From NCBI RefSeq assembly GCF_007989605.1, contig NZ_BJUL01000007.1, positions 1-64,000 on the forward strand: a stretch of DNA of 64,000 bases, read 5' to 3'. Shown here piece by piece: positions 50,218 to 57,889 of the stretch. A model generated the notes under the pieces. It was given only the letters and a program-made list of their open reading frames with translations. It searched no databases and was not told the DNA's origin. This DNA comes from Vreelandella venusta (GTDB lineage: Bacteria; Pseudomonadota; Gammaproteobacteria; Pseudomonadales; Halomonadaceae). Made by a program: the position numbers and the translations under genes. Each line of letters opens with the position of its first letter. The stretch's first letter is position 1.

Positions 50218-50652
50218 TTACCTGCGGCGCACGAGAGGCTCGACGATTAATTGCGGCGTGCCATCCGACGTCTTTTGTGGTGACCGACCTTCTTGATCAA
50301 TGACGCCCCTAATACGACGGCGCATGTTGGAGAAGCTCGCAAATTGGACGGTATCGATCGGCTGGTCCAGCTGTATCGAAAGCCTATAGCTTTTTCCTAC
50401 CTTCGATATCGCAACAATCCGGCCGCTAAAATTTTGCCCCAGGTACTGGCCACGAACCTCATCATGGATATTGAAGGGCGTTGGTTCGGCACCTGACAGC
50501 CGAGCATAAAGCGTGTTCCAGTCCCGCACGCCGTTTTGCTGGGCGATGAGCTCCAGCGATTGAGCGTGGCTAATCTGTGTTCCTTTGGCGACAAGCGCTT
50601 GACGCAGTGATTTTGCCTGCGCCTTGGCTTCCGCAAGTGTTTGAAGGGTCAT
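50218..50652 (-). CDS. glyoxalase superfamily-related small protein
   Basis: The 144-residue protein starts MTLQTLAEAKAQAKSLRQAL and has SHAQSLELIAQQNGVRDWNTLYARL (residues about 28-52), the pattern of the glyoxalase-related protein domain found next to drug- and stress-related genes, followed by a beta-rich C-terminal part (IHDEVRGQYLGQNFSGRIVAISKVGKSYRLSIQL). Function is unknown. It overlaps the MATE stop by 4 bases (ATGA), so the two are co-translated. GC content is higher than in flanking genes. Confidence 0.7.
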   Translation of the reverse strand: MTLQTLAEAKAQAKSLRQALVAKGTQISHAQSLELIAQQNGVRDWNTLYARLSGAEPTPFNIHDEVRGQYLGQNFSGRIVAISKVGKSYRLSIQLDQPIDTVQFASFSNMRRRIRGVIDQEGRSPQKTSDGTPQLIVEPLVRRR

Positions 50653-52046
50653 GTTGGCTCTCCTTGTATTGCCAGCCCAAATCCGGAGCCGGTGGTATGC
50701 CGTTTCAGGCTGGCAATCACGATGACAATTGCAAGACTAGCCATGAGGCCATCGGCAATTGGGAACGCGAACCAAATCGCATCGGCGTCTTTGATGAGCG
50801 CGAGCGCAACAATCAGTGCCGGACTCAGTAAGAAAGGTTTGGTTAACGTCAGAACCGCTGCGCGCCCCGGCTGCCCCACCGCTTGAAAATAGAGCGCTAG
50901 TACTAGAAGCGGACCAACGACGAAGTAAAAATACATCATCGGACGCAGGATCGCCCCCACTTGGGCCACTACGACTGGGTCCCGGACAAAGCCCTCCCCA
51001 ATATGGTGGCTGCTGCCGAGCAGAATGATCTCAACTGCAACGCAATAAAACAGTGCTGTGCCGAGTGCGAGTCGCAGTACAGCATCCGACCGAAGGTAGA
51101 GCCCCGCGCCGACATTGTTCCCGACAATGCTCTGGGTTGCGAGCGCGATAGCCATCAAGGGTAGGAAGATGAAGCTGAAGATCCGAGTGACGATCCCGTA
51201 GGCCGCGATGGTGTCGGCATAACCAGCCTCTGCTGTCAGCCGCAGGGTTGCGATCAGAGTCGCCGAAACAAGCGCAATACCGATGAAGCTGAGACTGAGA
51301 GGTGCCCCAAGGGCTAGTATAGGGCGCCAGTCTCCAGACCAGCGGTATCTGCCGAGCGATGAAAGCGGCAGTAATCCGTCTCCACGCACACGCAGGCCAA
51401 TCAAAAGCCCTAAGCCCAGGCCCTGGGCTAGCACCGTGCCCCAGGCTGACCCGGCGACGCCGAGGTCAAAAATAACGATCAGCACATAGTTCAATGCAAT
51501 ATTAGCAAGCGTCACCCCAACCGACATTAGCGCAATGAACCCCGCCCGGCCCTCATTGCGCAATGCATCCGCATGCAGCCCAAGCAGGAACTGTAACGGC
51601 GTCGCATAGATCATGATCGATAGATAAGTGTGGGCCATCCCAGTGATGCCGTTCTGCCCATCCGTCAAGTAGCCAACGGCGGCACGCCCTCCTACCAGGA
51701 AGATCACGATCAGAGTGAGTGAGATACAGAGTGCCAACCCATGTGCTCGAGTAAAGACTGCCGCAGCCTGATCTCTTGCATCCGCGCCCAGGTGACGGGC
51801 CAGAAGACTCGACATACCACCGCTGACAAGAGTCGACAGGGCAACGGTGATCATAAAGGCCGGAAAGACGATGCTGACGGCAGTTAAGGCATTGGTGCCG
51901 ACGAAGTGCCCTAAAAAAGTGGCGTCGACAATATTCAGCAGCCCGTTCATTGTCATGACGAGCATCATTGGAAATGCATTGGCGAAGAAGGTTCGCCCTA
52001 TGGGGGCAATCAAAAAACGATTGTCAGGTGAGTGTCGGGACGACAT
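50649..52046 (-). CDS. MATE family efflux transporter
   Basis: The 465-residue protein has twelve hydrophobic segments in two repeats (FFANAFPMMLVMTMNGLLNIVDATFLGHFVGTNALTAVSIVFP at residues about 19-60; second half from about 245). It differs clearly from the core-genome MATE at 15600. Start ATG 52046 follows GAGGAG; a TTG one codon before is possible. It exports organic cations or drugs. Together with the glyoxalase-related gene it forms a two-gene unit behind a structured leader (52067-52111), with higher GC than its neighbours, suggesting separate origin. Confidence 0.88.
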   Translation of the reverse strand: MSSRHSPDNRFLIAPIGRTFFANAFPMMLVMTMNGLLNIVDATFLGHFVGTNALTAVSIVFPAFMITVALSTLVSGGMSSLLARHLGADARDQAAAVFTRAHGLALCISLTLIVIFLVGGRAAVGYLTDGQNGITGMAHTYLSIMIYATPLQFLLGLHADALRNEGRAGFIALMSVGVTLANIALNYVLIVIFDLGVAGSAWGTVLAQGLGLGLLIGLRVRGDGLLPLSSLGRYRWSGDWRPILALGAPLSLSFIGIALVSATLIATLRLTAEAGYADTIAAYGIVTRIFSFIFLPLMAIALATQSIVGNNVGAGLYLRSDAVLRLALGTALFYCVAVEIILLGSSHHIGEGFVRDPVVVAQVGAILRPMMYFYFVVGPLLVLALYFQAVGQPGRAAVLTLTKPFLLSPALIVALALIKDADAIWFAFPIADGLMASLAIVIVIASLKRHTTGSGFGLAIQGEPT

Positions 52047-52066
52047 CAATCACTCCTCAAATGAGG

Positions 52067-52111
52067 CATTTCGTTCTTGATGGGGGCCTGCATTGCCCAC
52101 CTACGAAATGC
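52067..52111 (-). promoter_or_regulatory. stem-loop in the MATE leader
   Basis: GCATTTCGT pairs with ACGAAATGC (12 bp with one mismatch when extended) around a G/C-rich inner helix (GGTGGG with CCCATC-type pairing). It ends about 15 bases before the MATE ribosome site, a position suited to an RNA switch or attenuator. It matches no riboswitch class I recognise. Confidence 0.4.
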
Positions 52112-52309
52112 TTCGAGAGTGAGTATGTTCGTACCGTCGGGCTTCACCGTGACTTGCGTCTGCAGGCGGCAGGTGCCCGATACCTTTAGCCGCAGACTTT
52201 AAGACCTTACCAACGCATATGTCAAGCAGGAAGGCATCAGTCTAGTCGTAACGAGATACCTAACTTTGAAGTGTTTATAGCCCTGCCTCCTCGAGGGGTA
52301 AGGGGCAAA

Positions 52310-52350
52310 TAATAACGCCCGAAGTATCCGCCTGCCTTTACTTGTTATGT
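52310..52350 (-). repeat. attC-like site between LysE and MATE units
   Basis: Minus strand: ACATAAC, then AAGTA pairing with TACTT, then CGGGC-GTTAT. The CATAACAAG...GGGCGTTA pattern is common for gammaproteobacterial attC sites. The spacers are uneven, so this is a moderate match. Confidence 0.4.
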
Positions 52351-52435
52351 ATTTTTCAACTTCTGATACGCGTAGAAGCAGATTGAATCTGCCCACAAAG
52401 TTGATCATGTTTGATGGGGTCAAAAGACGGTATGA

Positions 52436-52453
52436 CGCCAGCTACAGCTGGCG
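52436..52453 (-). terminator. hairpin after the LysE gene
   Basis: A perfect 8-bp stem CGCCAGCT/AGCTGGCG with a 2-base centre, 7 bases after the LysE stop, without a strong T-tract. Confidence 0.5.
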
Positions 52454-52459
52454 CCTTCC

Positions 52460-53077
52460 TTAAGCCTTTGCTATTAGATACGATCCGGCTCCAACCATTA
52501 AACCACCGGCCGTCACCTTAACTGCTCGCTCTGCTCTATGGTTAGTGCCAAATGACGCAACGGCCCCCGCGAAATATGCATAGCCTAATTTGACACCACC
52601 AACGGCGAGTACGGTTATCATCGCAATTGCTGCGATATCCCATGTCTGGATAGTGGCCAAATCAACAAAAGTAGGGAATAAGCTCGCGTAGAAAAATATA
52701 GCTTTTACATCACCTAGAGTGAGAAGCAGACCAGAGAAAAAGCTTGCTGATAATTTCGCTGCTGACCGGCCGGAATGCTCCACTTGCAATGGCGCTTTCG
52801 ATCTCATAAGACATATACCAAACCAGATCAAATACGCGCCTGCCAAATATCTCAGTATCAAGAAAAAACTACCCACGACTTCTGCCAGCGCAGTCATTCC
52901 TAAAACAGCTAGCAATACAAAGATAAGATCACCGACTACAATTCCCGCTGCAACGGCACAGCCGTTCGAGAATCCGGCAGAAGAAGCGCGAGCAACGACT
53001 AAGGCGACACTAGTGCTGGGAACTAGCGCTAAAGCTGACATCACTGTAAACAGAGCTAATATTTCGACTAAACTCAT
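52460..53077 (-). CDS. LysE/RhtB family amino acid exporter
   Basis: The 205-residue membrane protein starts at ATG 53077 (CCAGGA upstream; the frame is open to 53128 across the attC-like site). Family motifs are the N-terminal helix MSLVEILALFTVMSALALVPSTSVALVVARASSAGFSNG and GIVVGDLIFVLLAVLG, with about six helices. LysE/RhtB proteins export amino acids such as threonine, homoserine or lysine. It starts directly after a GTTAAGC box, as a gene does in an integron cassette. Confidence 0.87.
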   Translation of the reverse strand: MSLVEILALFTVMSALALVPSTSVALVVARASSAGFSNGCAVAAGIVVGDLIFVLLAVLGMTALAEVVGSFFLILRYLAGAYLIWFGICLMRSKAPLQVEHSGRSAAKLSASFFSGLLLTLGDVKAIFFYASLFPTFVDLATIQTWDIAAIAMITVLAVGGVKLGYAYFAGAVASFGTNHRAERAVKVTAGGLMVGAGSYLIAKA

Positions 53078-53089
53078 AGTAATTCCTGG

Positions 53090-53158
53090 GCTTAACGCTT
53101 GGCTCTGTGGCGTGCCAAAACGCAGCATAGGTGCATCCGCAACAGCCGCTGGTTATGT
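53090..53158 (-). repeat. attC-like recombination site (best example)
   Basis: On the plus strand: GCTTAAC, spacer GCTT, GGCTCTGTGGCG, 26-base centre, CGCAACAGCC, spacer GCTG, GTTATGT. The inner arms pair (GGCT..GT with AC.AGCC, with bulges) and the outer boxes are RYYYAAC-like and GTTRRRY-like. This is the complete R-L-centre-L-R order of an integron attC, 69 bp, located between the GFA stop and the LysE start. Confidence 0.65.
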
Positions 53159-53167
53159 AATAGTCGC

Positions 53168-53569
53168 TCAATCTGGCAGCCCCTCAAACTTTGGCACCTC
53201 CCCCAACTCCCCATCCCAAGCAGCTTTGCTAGATAAAAAGATGTGTGCAGTTGGCAACATAGTGATTTCAGTGTCCAAACACCCAGCAGGAACAATGAGC
53301 AAACCCGCGATCTGAGTATTCGGTAATGCTGAACCACACAACTTACAAAAACTCTTGTTATGACGAGAGCCTGGAAGCGCAAAGCAAGTCACAGCATCTG
53401 TACCTGACTGCCAGATCAATTTAGCTGAACTTGAGAATAGATTTGCCGCATGAGCCGAGCCTGTATCTTTTTGACAGTGCTGACAATGACACAGGTAAAA
53501 GCTGTCAAACTCGCCTTCTACCTTAAATCTCACGGTGCCACACAGACAAGAACCAACATGATCAGTCAT
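53168..53569 (-). CDS. GFA family zinc protein
   Basis: The start was set at ATG 53569 (MTDHVGSCLCGTVRF), giving 133 residues; the open frame to 53626 has no family match. GFA (glutathione-dependent formaldehyde-activating-like) signatures are GSCLCGTVRFKVEG, CHCQHCQKDTGSAHAANLF and FCKLCGSALPN, whose cysteines bind two zinc ions. The family includes S-hydroxymethylglutathione synthase homologues, but most members have no proven reaction. Single-gene unit ending 10 bases before the attC-like site at 53090. Confidence 0.87.
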   Translation of the reverse strand: MTDHVGSCLCGTVRFKVEGEFDSFYLCHCQHCQKDTGSAHAANLFSSSAKLIWQSGTDAVTCFALPGSRHNKSFCKLCGSALPNTQIAGLLIVPAGCLDTEITMLPTAHIFLSSKAAWDGELGEVPKFEGLPD

Positions 53570-53715
53570 CAGAATCGCCTTCCCAAAGAAATCGCTGAGT
53601 CTTCTCTTGACTACTAAGCAGGTCATTTGTAAGCAAAGCTACAAGACTCTCCAAATCTTCATATTTAGCTGAACGATACTTTAAGTCTATTGAAAGTTCC
53701 TTTTTACCGCTGACT

Positions 53716-53763
53716 GCTAATGCCCCAAGCTGCGGCGCGAAGCCTCCGGCAGCCTTGACTTAC
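53716..53763 (-). repeat. attC-like hairpin between DUF4336 and GFA genes
   Basis: CAAGCTGC (53726-53733) pairs with GCAGCCTTG (53749-53757, one bulged base), flanked by GCTAATG and ACTTACC, which are degenerate core boxes. The GGCGCGAAGCC centre is like many attC variable loops. Confidence 0.45.
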
Positions 53764-53779
53764 CATCTGTGGCTATTGA

Positions 53780-54502
53780 TTATTTCACCCATCGAAAAGC
53801 ACGCTTTAATTCGGCAACGCCATTCGTTTCATACCAACGGCCATGGGCAATGATTACCTTATCAGGACTCCATTCCAGAATTTTATCAATCGCCTTTTTT
53901 AATTGCTTATGGCGTCCTAAATATGCCATTCGCAAATCAATTGGAAGCTTGCCGTCAGGATCCAAATTACCAGCAAGCCACATGAACATCCTTATAATCA
54001 GTGATTTTTCCATTTGAGCCTCAAAATTCTCGATTAAATCAGCAAGGATAAGCGTATTAGAGCCTTTATGGTAAAAGACGACCTCTTCTAAAATCCTACT
54101 CCCTTTAACGATCAACTGCTCTATATCCCCTCGCCATTCGTTTTCTGGCTCATCTGAAAGATCCTTATCAAATTCCCAACCAACTTTTCGCGCGGCGTCA
54201 CGAGAACCAGGAGATGCCCAGGATATTGCGTTTGGATATAGTTCTTTCCATTCACCAATCCACCAGTAGTGAATTCTGTTGGGAGACACAAGATGTTTAA
54301 CTTCTCCTAGCTTTTCAACTTCTTCTTTCAAGTACTGAGTAAGCTCGACCGGAGAATGTATAAATAATGCCCCAGAAGATAACCGAACAATCGTCATCCT
54401 AGTAGGAAAGCTTACCCCTTTAAACTTTATGAGTGGCCCATCCACAATCCAAATATCTTTTGCAACAGGTTTGAGAACCTGTATAGGCTTATATGTTTCC
54501 AC
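53780..54502 (-). CDS. DUF4336 domain protein (MBL-fold-like)
   Basis: The 240-residue protein reads throughout as a DUF4336 member: IWIVDGPLIKFKGVSFPTRMTIVRLSSGALFIHSPVELT (residues about 18-56), LVSPNRIHYWWIGEWKELYPNA (near 71) and KVIIAHGRWYETNG near 215. These resemble a metallo-beta-lactamase fold with altered metal sites. No activity is known. It forms a single-gene unit between attC-like repeats. Confidence 0.75.
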   Translation of the reverse strand: METYKPIQVLKPVAKDIWIVDGPLIKFKGVSFPTRMTIVRLSSGALFIHSPVELTQYLKEEVEKLGEVKHLVSPNRIHYWWIGEWKELYPNAISWASPGSRDAARKVGWEFDKDLSDEPENEWRGDIEQLIVKGSRILEEVVFYHKGSNTLILADLIENFEAQMEKSLIIRMFMWLAGNLDPDGKLPIDLRMAYLGRHKQLKKAIDKILEWSPDKVIIAHGRWYETNGVAELKRAFRWVK

Positions 54503-54885
54503 TGCTTTACTCCTGCATCTTTAACTGTTCCAACCAAGATAAGTAACGCCTTGCTACTTACTTTCCTTGACCGATTTTACTTTGAAGGTAACGGTGCGAA
54601 CGCCTGCATAGGCTGCGTCGGCGGCATTCTCCGCATCAATTGTTGTCAACGCCATCGATAATGTCAGGTCGGTCGCTGTTCTGCTCAGTAGCGAGGCCTT
54701 GGTCAGAGATACCTTTTTCTGCTTCCCCAAAAACTAGTCCGCAATGCGACGAAAGGTCTGCTTCCGCCATGAATTAGCGATAGCTTTTAAAGCAGATTAT
54801 TAACTACAATAAGCGTAACGTAAAATCGAAAAATTTATATTTCCCAAAAAATAATTAGTCACTAGTAGACCTGAGGTTTTGGATT
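54503..54885. other. 383-bp gap between two divergent genes; possible 58-residue ORF
   Basis: The minus strand carries an open frame at 54554-54730 (TTG start; ends GVRTVTFKVKSVKESK) whose composition resembles a real protein tail, but no family or ribosome site is evident. The right 100 bases are AT-rich and must hold the promoter of the plus-strand FGE-like gene. No clear attC site is seen, only the short inverted pair GTAACGCC...near 54544. Confidence 0.4.
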
Positions 54886-55752
54886 TTGAAAAATGTCACC
54901 GGGATTTTGTGTTTTCTTTTTTGTACACCTGTGTTTGCGCAGAATAGTTTTCATTTGCCAGACGAAGCTAAAGTAGAGGGCGGCAGCTTTTACGTCGGCA
55001 CAGTTTTTGGCGACCAAGATTATGCTGGCAATGCCAATCTTTCTACCCCTTCATTCTTAATCATGAAAACGGAAGTGCCGTATCGGCTCTATCAGGAAGT
55101 GCAATCCTGGGCCTTCCAACATGGTTATTCATTGGGCGACGCCTGTGATGGCGCCACAATTGACGACTGTCGGTCAGACAACCAGAGTAGCGGCCAGCAC
55201 CCTGCCGTTAATGTCACCTGGTGGGATACCATTTTGTTTGCCAATGCCCTAAGCGAATACCAAGGGCTGACTCCCTACTACCTAGACACCGAGGGGGCGC
55301 CGCTTAAAGCCATACCGGAAATCGATGATAGCTCCGGCATACAAAGGGAGCCTAAAGCATCGGGGTACCGTTTACCTGATATGGTTGCATGGCAAGTCGC
55401 GGCTAGAGGTGGCTATGAAGGTATTGCAGACGGCTCCTATGGCTACCCTCATTCAGGCAGTCCACAACCGGAAGCAGTCGCCAACTTCCCCTCTGAAGAT
55501 GGCACCATATTGGGTACATTGCCCGTAGGCTCTAAGCTTCCCAATGCTTTGGATCTTTACGATATGAGCGGTAACGCGGCGGAATGGATTGATGAAAGAA
55601 ACCATTACGCCAAGGGAATCCCCATGTATTATTTTTGTGGCGGCAGTTATCAACAAGCCGTCACTAACGTGCTATCAGGTTGTGATGTACATTCTCCGGG
55701 GTTTGGAATGCCCGATATCGGTTTCCGGTTAATAAGAGCGGTCGATGAGTAA
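54886..55752 (+). CDS. secreted formylglycine-generating-enzyme-like (SUMF1 fold) protein
   Basis: The 288-residue precursor starts at TTG 54886 (no in-frame ATG nearby) with a signal peptide MKNVTGILCFLFCTPVFAQ. The mature part is a SUMF1/FGE domain: EGGSFYVGTVFGD, MKTEVPYRLYQEVQSWA, HPAVNVTWWDTILFANALSE, GYRLPDMVAWQVAARGGYEG, DMSGNAAEWIDE and the C-terminal GFRLIRA. True FGEs use active-site cysteines near the end; here C251 and C260 lie in YYFCGGSYQ...SGCDVHSPGFG, so catalysis is uncertain and an adhesin- or lectin-like role is possible. It overlaps the next gene by 8 bases and is one of only two plus-strand genes in the array. Confidence 0.82.
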   Translation: MKNVTGILCFLFCTPVFAQNSFHLPDEAKVEGGSFYVGTVFGDQDYAGNANLSTPSFLIMKTEVPYRLYQEVQSWAFQHGYSLGDACDGATIDDCRSDNQSSGQHPAVNVTWWDTILFANALSEYQGLTPYYLDTEGAPLKAIPEIDDSSGIQREPKASGYRLPDMVAWQVAARGGYEGIADGSYGYPHSGSPQPEAVANFPSEDGTILGTLPVGSKLPNALDLYDMSGNAAEWIDERNHYAKGIPMYYFCGGSYQQAVTNVLSGCDVHSPGFGMPDIGFRLIRAVDE

Positions 55753-56287
55753 GCACCTATTCTTCCTGCTGGTTTACTTTTTTAGCACTAATGCCATGGC
55801 GTTTTCTCAGCTTGAGTTAACCGATGGCGTAAACCGTATTGATCTCAACAGAAACGGTATGGAGGATTATGTCATTGCCTCGATATATGACAGAAACATG
55901 TCATATAGTAATAATTCGCTGACCTTCTTTATTCGCTTGCCTAACGGCGAGCTCAGCATTATACCAGCAGCCAATCGAGATACATTCACTTGGCTAGATC
56001 ATCGTATTTTCTCCGGCGCCATCACGATTCGGGACAACCGCCTTTTCGAGTCCGATAATGGCGTTTTTCTAGTGGTCGCCAAAAAGCATACTGAGAATAG
56101 GGATTTGTTTGGTCCTGGGCCTTTTACGTTTGAGGTTTACGGTATCCAACAATCCAGCCAACACCCCGGCGCCCCACTTTATGAGTGGTCACTATTGAAG
56201 ACTTTTGAGTCGACTGGGCAACATGCGTCTTCCGAGCAGGCTTTCCTGGAAATCGACGCAGAGGCACTGAAGCGGGGCAATAACTGA
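55745..56287 (+). CDS. secreted protein, CarG-like
   Basis: The 180-residue precursor has a signal peptide (MSKHLFFLLVYFFSTNAMA) and a mature domain with LTDGVNRIDLNRNGMEDYVIASIYDRNMSYSNNSLTFFI near residue 25. This N.IDLN.DG..D pattern resembles carbapenem-intrinsic-resistance CarG-type proteins and FG-GAP/VCBS beta-propeller loops. The match is by eye and could be wrong. It is translated from an ATG inside the end of the FGE-like gene, so the two secreted proteins probably act together. Confidence 0.6.
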   Translation: MSKHLFFLLVYFFSTNAMAFSQLELTDGVNRIDLNRNGMEDYVIASIYDRNMSYSNNSLTFFIRLPNGELSIIPAANRDTFTWLDHRIFSGAITIRDNRLFESDNGVFLVVAKKHTENRDLFGPGPFTFEVYGIQQSSQHPGAPLYEWSLLKTFESTGQHASSEQAFLEIDAEALKRGNN

Positions 56288-56325
56288 GCGCTCTAATCAT
56301 TTGAGTAACGGTTAGCATTACTTGG

Positions 56326-56355
56326 TTGATGCTTACGTGTTCACGTAAGCATCAA
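56326..56355. terminator. perfect 30-bp palindrome after the FGE/CarG-like pair
   Basis: TTGATGCTTACGTG, two bases, then CACGTAAGCATCAA: a 14-bp perfect inverted repeat, 38 bases past the stop codon. It can act as a terminator hairpin on either strand, though no U-tract follows; it might instead be a protein-binding palindrome. Confidence 0.55.
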
Positions 56356-56475
56356 TGGTGCCCGTCAAACAGTGTCTTCTTCTACTTCTAGTATGCTGGA
56401 TTTTTCCGCCTCACCTGAACCAGCCCAAGGTACACACGAAACCGAGAAAATCACGTAATAGCTTTCGAGCAGCAT

Positions 56476-56482
56476 GTTAGGC
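56476..56482 (-). repeat. core box at 3' end of methyltransferase cassette
   Basis: GCCTAAC on the minus strand (GTTAGGC on plus) includes the TAA stop codon of the methyltransferase gene. A stop codon within the RYYYAAC box is typical of integron cassettes. The matching box at the other end of the unit is 57277-57283. Confidence 0.6.
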
Positions 56483-57250
56483 GATTCTTCGTGCTTTAAT
56501 TGCGTACAACAATGGAACCTGTTGTCCCTTATATAACATTTGATACCCTAAGCCTGGCACCAACTCTAAACCATCAAAGCAATTATAAGGGCTATAGGGA
56601 TGCTCAGAGAAAGACTCTATAGCTAACCCTGCACCAATTAAAGCGCTTATAACCTCACTCATTGAATGGGACCAAGTTACCACCGTTGATTTAGTACCAT
56701 CGCAGTTTTCGGTATAAGTACCTTCCTCTTCAACATCAGGGGCATCGCTGGAGAAGTATGAGTAACCTGATAACAAGTCGTTAAAAGCATGAAACTCAAT
56801 CAGATGAAATTCACCACCAATTTTTAATGATTTAGCGACTGTTTGTGCCCAACCTTCTAAATTGGATAGCCAGCACAAAACTCCGTATGAAGTAAATACA
56901 ACATCGAATTCCTGTGTATTTTGACGACCAAATTGAACAACATCACTTTCGATAAAATTTGCTTTTAAGCCTAAAGACTGCTTCAGCAAGTTTGCCTGTT
57001 CGATTGCATCAGCAGACAAATCCACACCCGTGACCTCTGCACCTAAACGAGCCCAAGACAGGGTATCTTGACCAAAATGACACTGTAGATGTAATAAGGA
57101 TTTCCCCTCTACATTTCCAAGCTGTTTCAGCTCTACTGGGTTTAACGAGCATTTACCATTTCTGAATGACTCAACATCGTAGAATGACGATTCAACATGC
57201 ACTTTGGTTCTTTTGTCCCACGCCTCTTTATTTATGCTCAAATAATCCAT
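56477..57250 (-). CDS. class I SAM-dependent methyltransferase
   Basis: The 257-residue protein has the SAM-binding motif I LLHLQCHFGQDTLSWARLGAEVTGVDLSADAIEQAN (residues about 53-88), then FIESDVVQF and FDVVFTSYGVLCWL (motif II/post-II). Relatives methylate small molecules such as quinones or thiols; the substrate is unknown. The gene has GTTAGGC 27 bases before its ATG and GCCTAAC overlapping its stop, a cassette-like pair of ends. Confidence 0.87.
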   Translation of the reverse strand: MDYLSINKEAWDKRTKVHVESSFYDVESFRNGKCSLNPVELKQLGNVEGKSLLHLQCHFGQDTLSWARLGAEVTGVDLSADAIEQANLLKQSLGLKANFIESDVVQFGRQNTQEFDVVFTSYGVLCWLSNLEGWAQTVAKSLKIGGEFHLIEFHAFNDLLSGYSYFSSDAPDVEEEGTYTENCDGTKSTVVTWSHSMSEVISALIGAGLAIESFSEHPYSPYNCFDGLELVPGLGYQMLYKGQQVPLLYAIKARRIA

Positions 57251-57276
57251 TTTATACCCATATAGTATATTTTTTC

Positions 57277-57324
57277 GCCTAACGAGACGGTAGAAAAACC
57301 GATTTCGAACCGTCTACATCGCCT
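57277..57324 (-). repeat. attC-like site / repeat copy B, upstream of methyltransferase
   Basis: GCCTAAC (57277-57283) followed by GAGACGGTAGAAAAACCGAT and ACCGTC: inner arms ACGGT/ACCGT pair. The element aligns with copy A at 50000-50045. It ends in GTTAGGC on the coding strand, just before the methyltransferase. Confidence 0.5.
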
Positions 57325-57382
57325 ATCATCCTAATTTATTTACTCAGCAAGTTATCTGCCCGAATCATTCTAACATTGGCAT

Positions 57383-57886
57383 TCAGCCATTAACTGCTCG
57401 CTCTACCTCAGAGAAGCTGCTGCAAACTACTATTTTATCAGCCTGAGCTTTCGAAAACGCATAAAATCGTACCAGATTGTCTCGGTCGTACTTTTGGTTC
57501 CAAGACATCAGCTCAATAAGATTTGCCAACGTTTCATTTTTCTTGCGGCTGCGTGAAAGCTTGTAGCCCAAATAGCGCCGCAGTATCCTCCATTGCCTCA
57601 GCAATACTGGTGTATTGAGAACAATTATCTTATCGGCTCCTTCAAAGGACTTCTCTAGCCACTTATAGTAAACCCCTTCAATTATCCAGGTGTCGTTCGA
57701 CAGGATAGACTCTAAGTTTTTTTGCCGTGCCTCGTCGCCAGACCTGATGTAATCCGTATGATTTCGATCCCAAAATATGTCATCTAAATCGTGTTGAGGC
57801 AGACCATATTTCTCTGAAAGCTTCCTAGCAATATATGATTTCCCGCTTCCCGGGCCACCAATTATATGCAGTTTTTGATATTTCAT
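57383..57886 (-). CDS. P-loop kinase-like protein (FlaR/topology-modulation type)
   Basis: The 167-residue protein opens with KLHIIGGPGSGKSYIARKLSEKYGLPQHDLDDIFWD (residues about 6-41): Walker A GGPGSGKS and the adenylate-kinase-like LDD motif. LSNDTWIIEGVY and a basic LID (RQWRILRRYLGYKLSRSRKKNE, near 103, split for reading) complete the pattern of AAA_17/FlaR-like proteins. Substrate unknown. It differs from the P-loop protein at 40579. Single-gene unit. Confidence 0.8.
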   Translation of the reverse strand: MKYQKLHIIGGPGSGKSYIARKLSEKYGLPQHDLDDIFWDRNHTDYIRSGDEARQKNLESILSNDTWIIEGVYYKWLEKSFEGADKIIVLNTPVLLRQWRILRRYLGYKLSRSRKKNETLANLIELMSWNQKYDRDNLVRFYAFSKAQADKIVVCSSFSEVERAVNG

Positions 57887-57889
57887 AGC

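Larger units (their letters stand above)
52047..52459. other. 413-bp gap upstream of MATE gene: structured leader plus attC-like site
   Basis: No gene is supported; a 74-codon minus-strand frame at 52199-52423 has no ribosome site. The gap contains, in transcription order on the minus strand, the LysE hairpin (52436-52453), an attC-like site (52310-52350), a TTGACA hexamer near 52220 and the leader stem-loop (52067-52111). Confidence 0.5.

Noticed and set aside
52199..52423. 74-codon minus-strand frame
   Set aside because: Runs through an attC-like site and the leader of the MATE gene, without a ribosome site.
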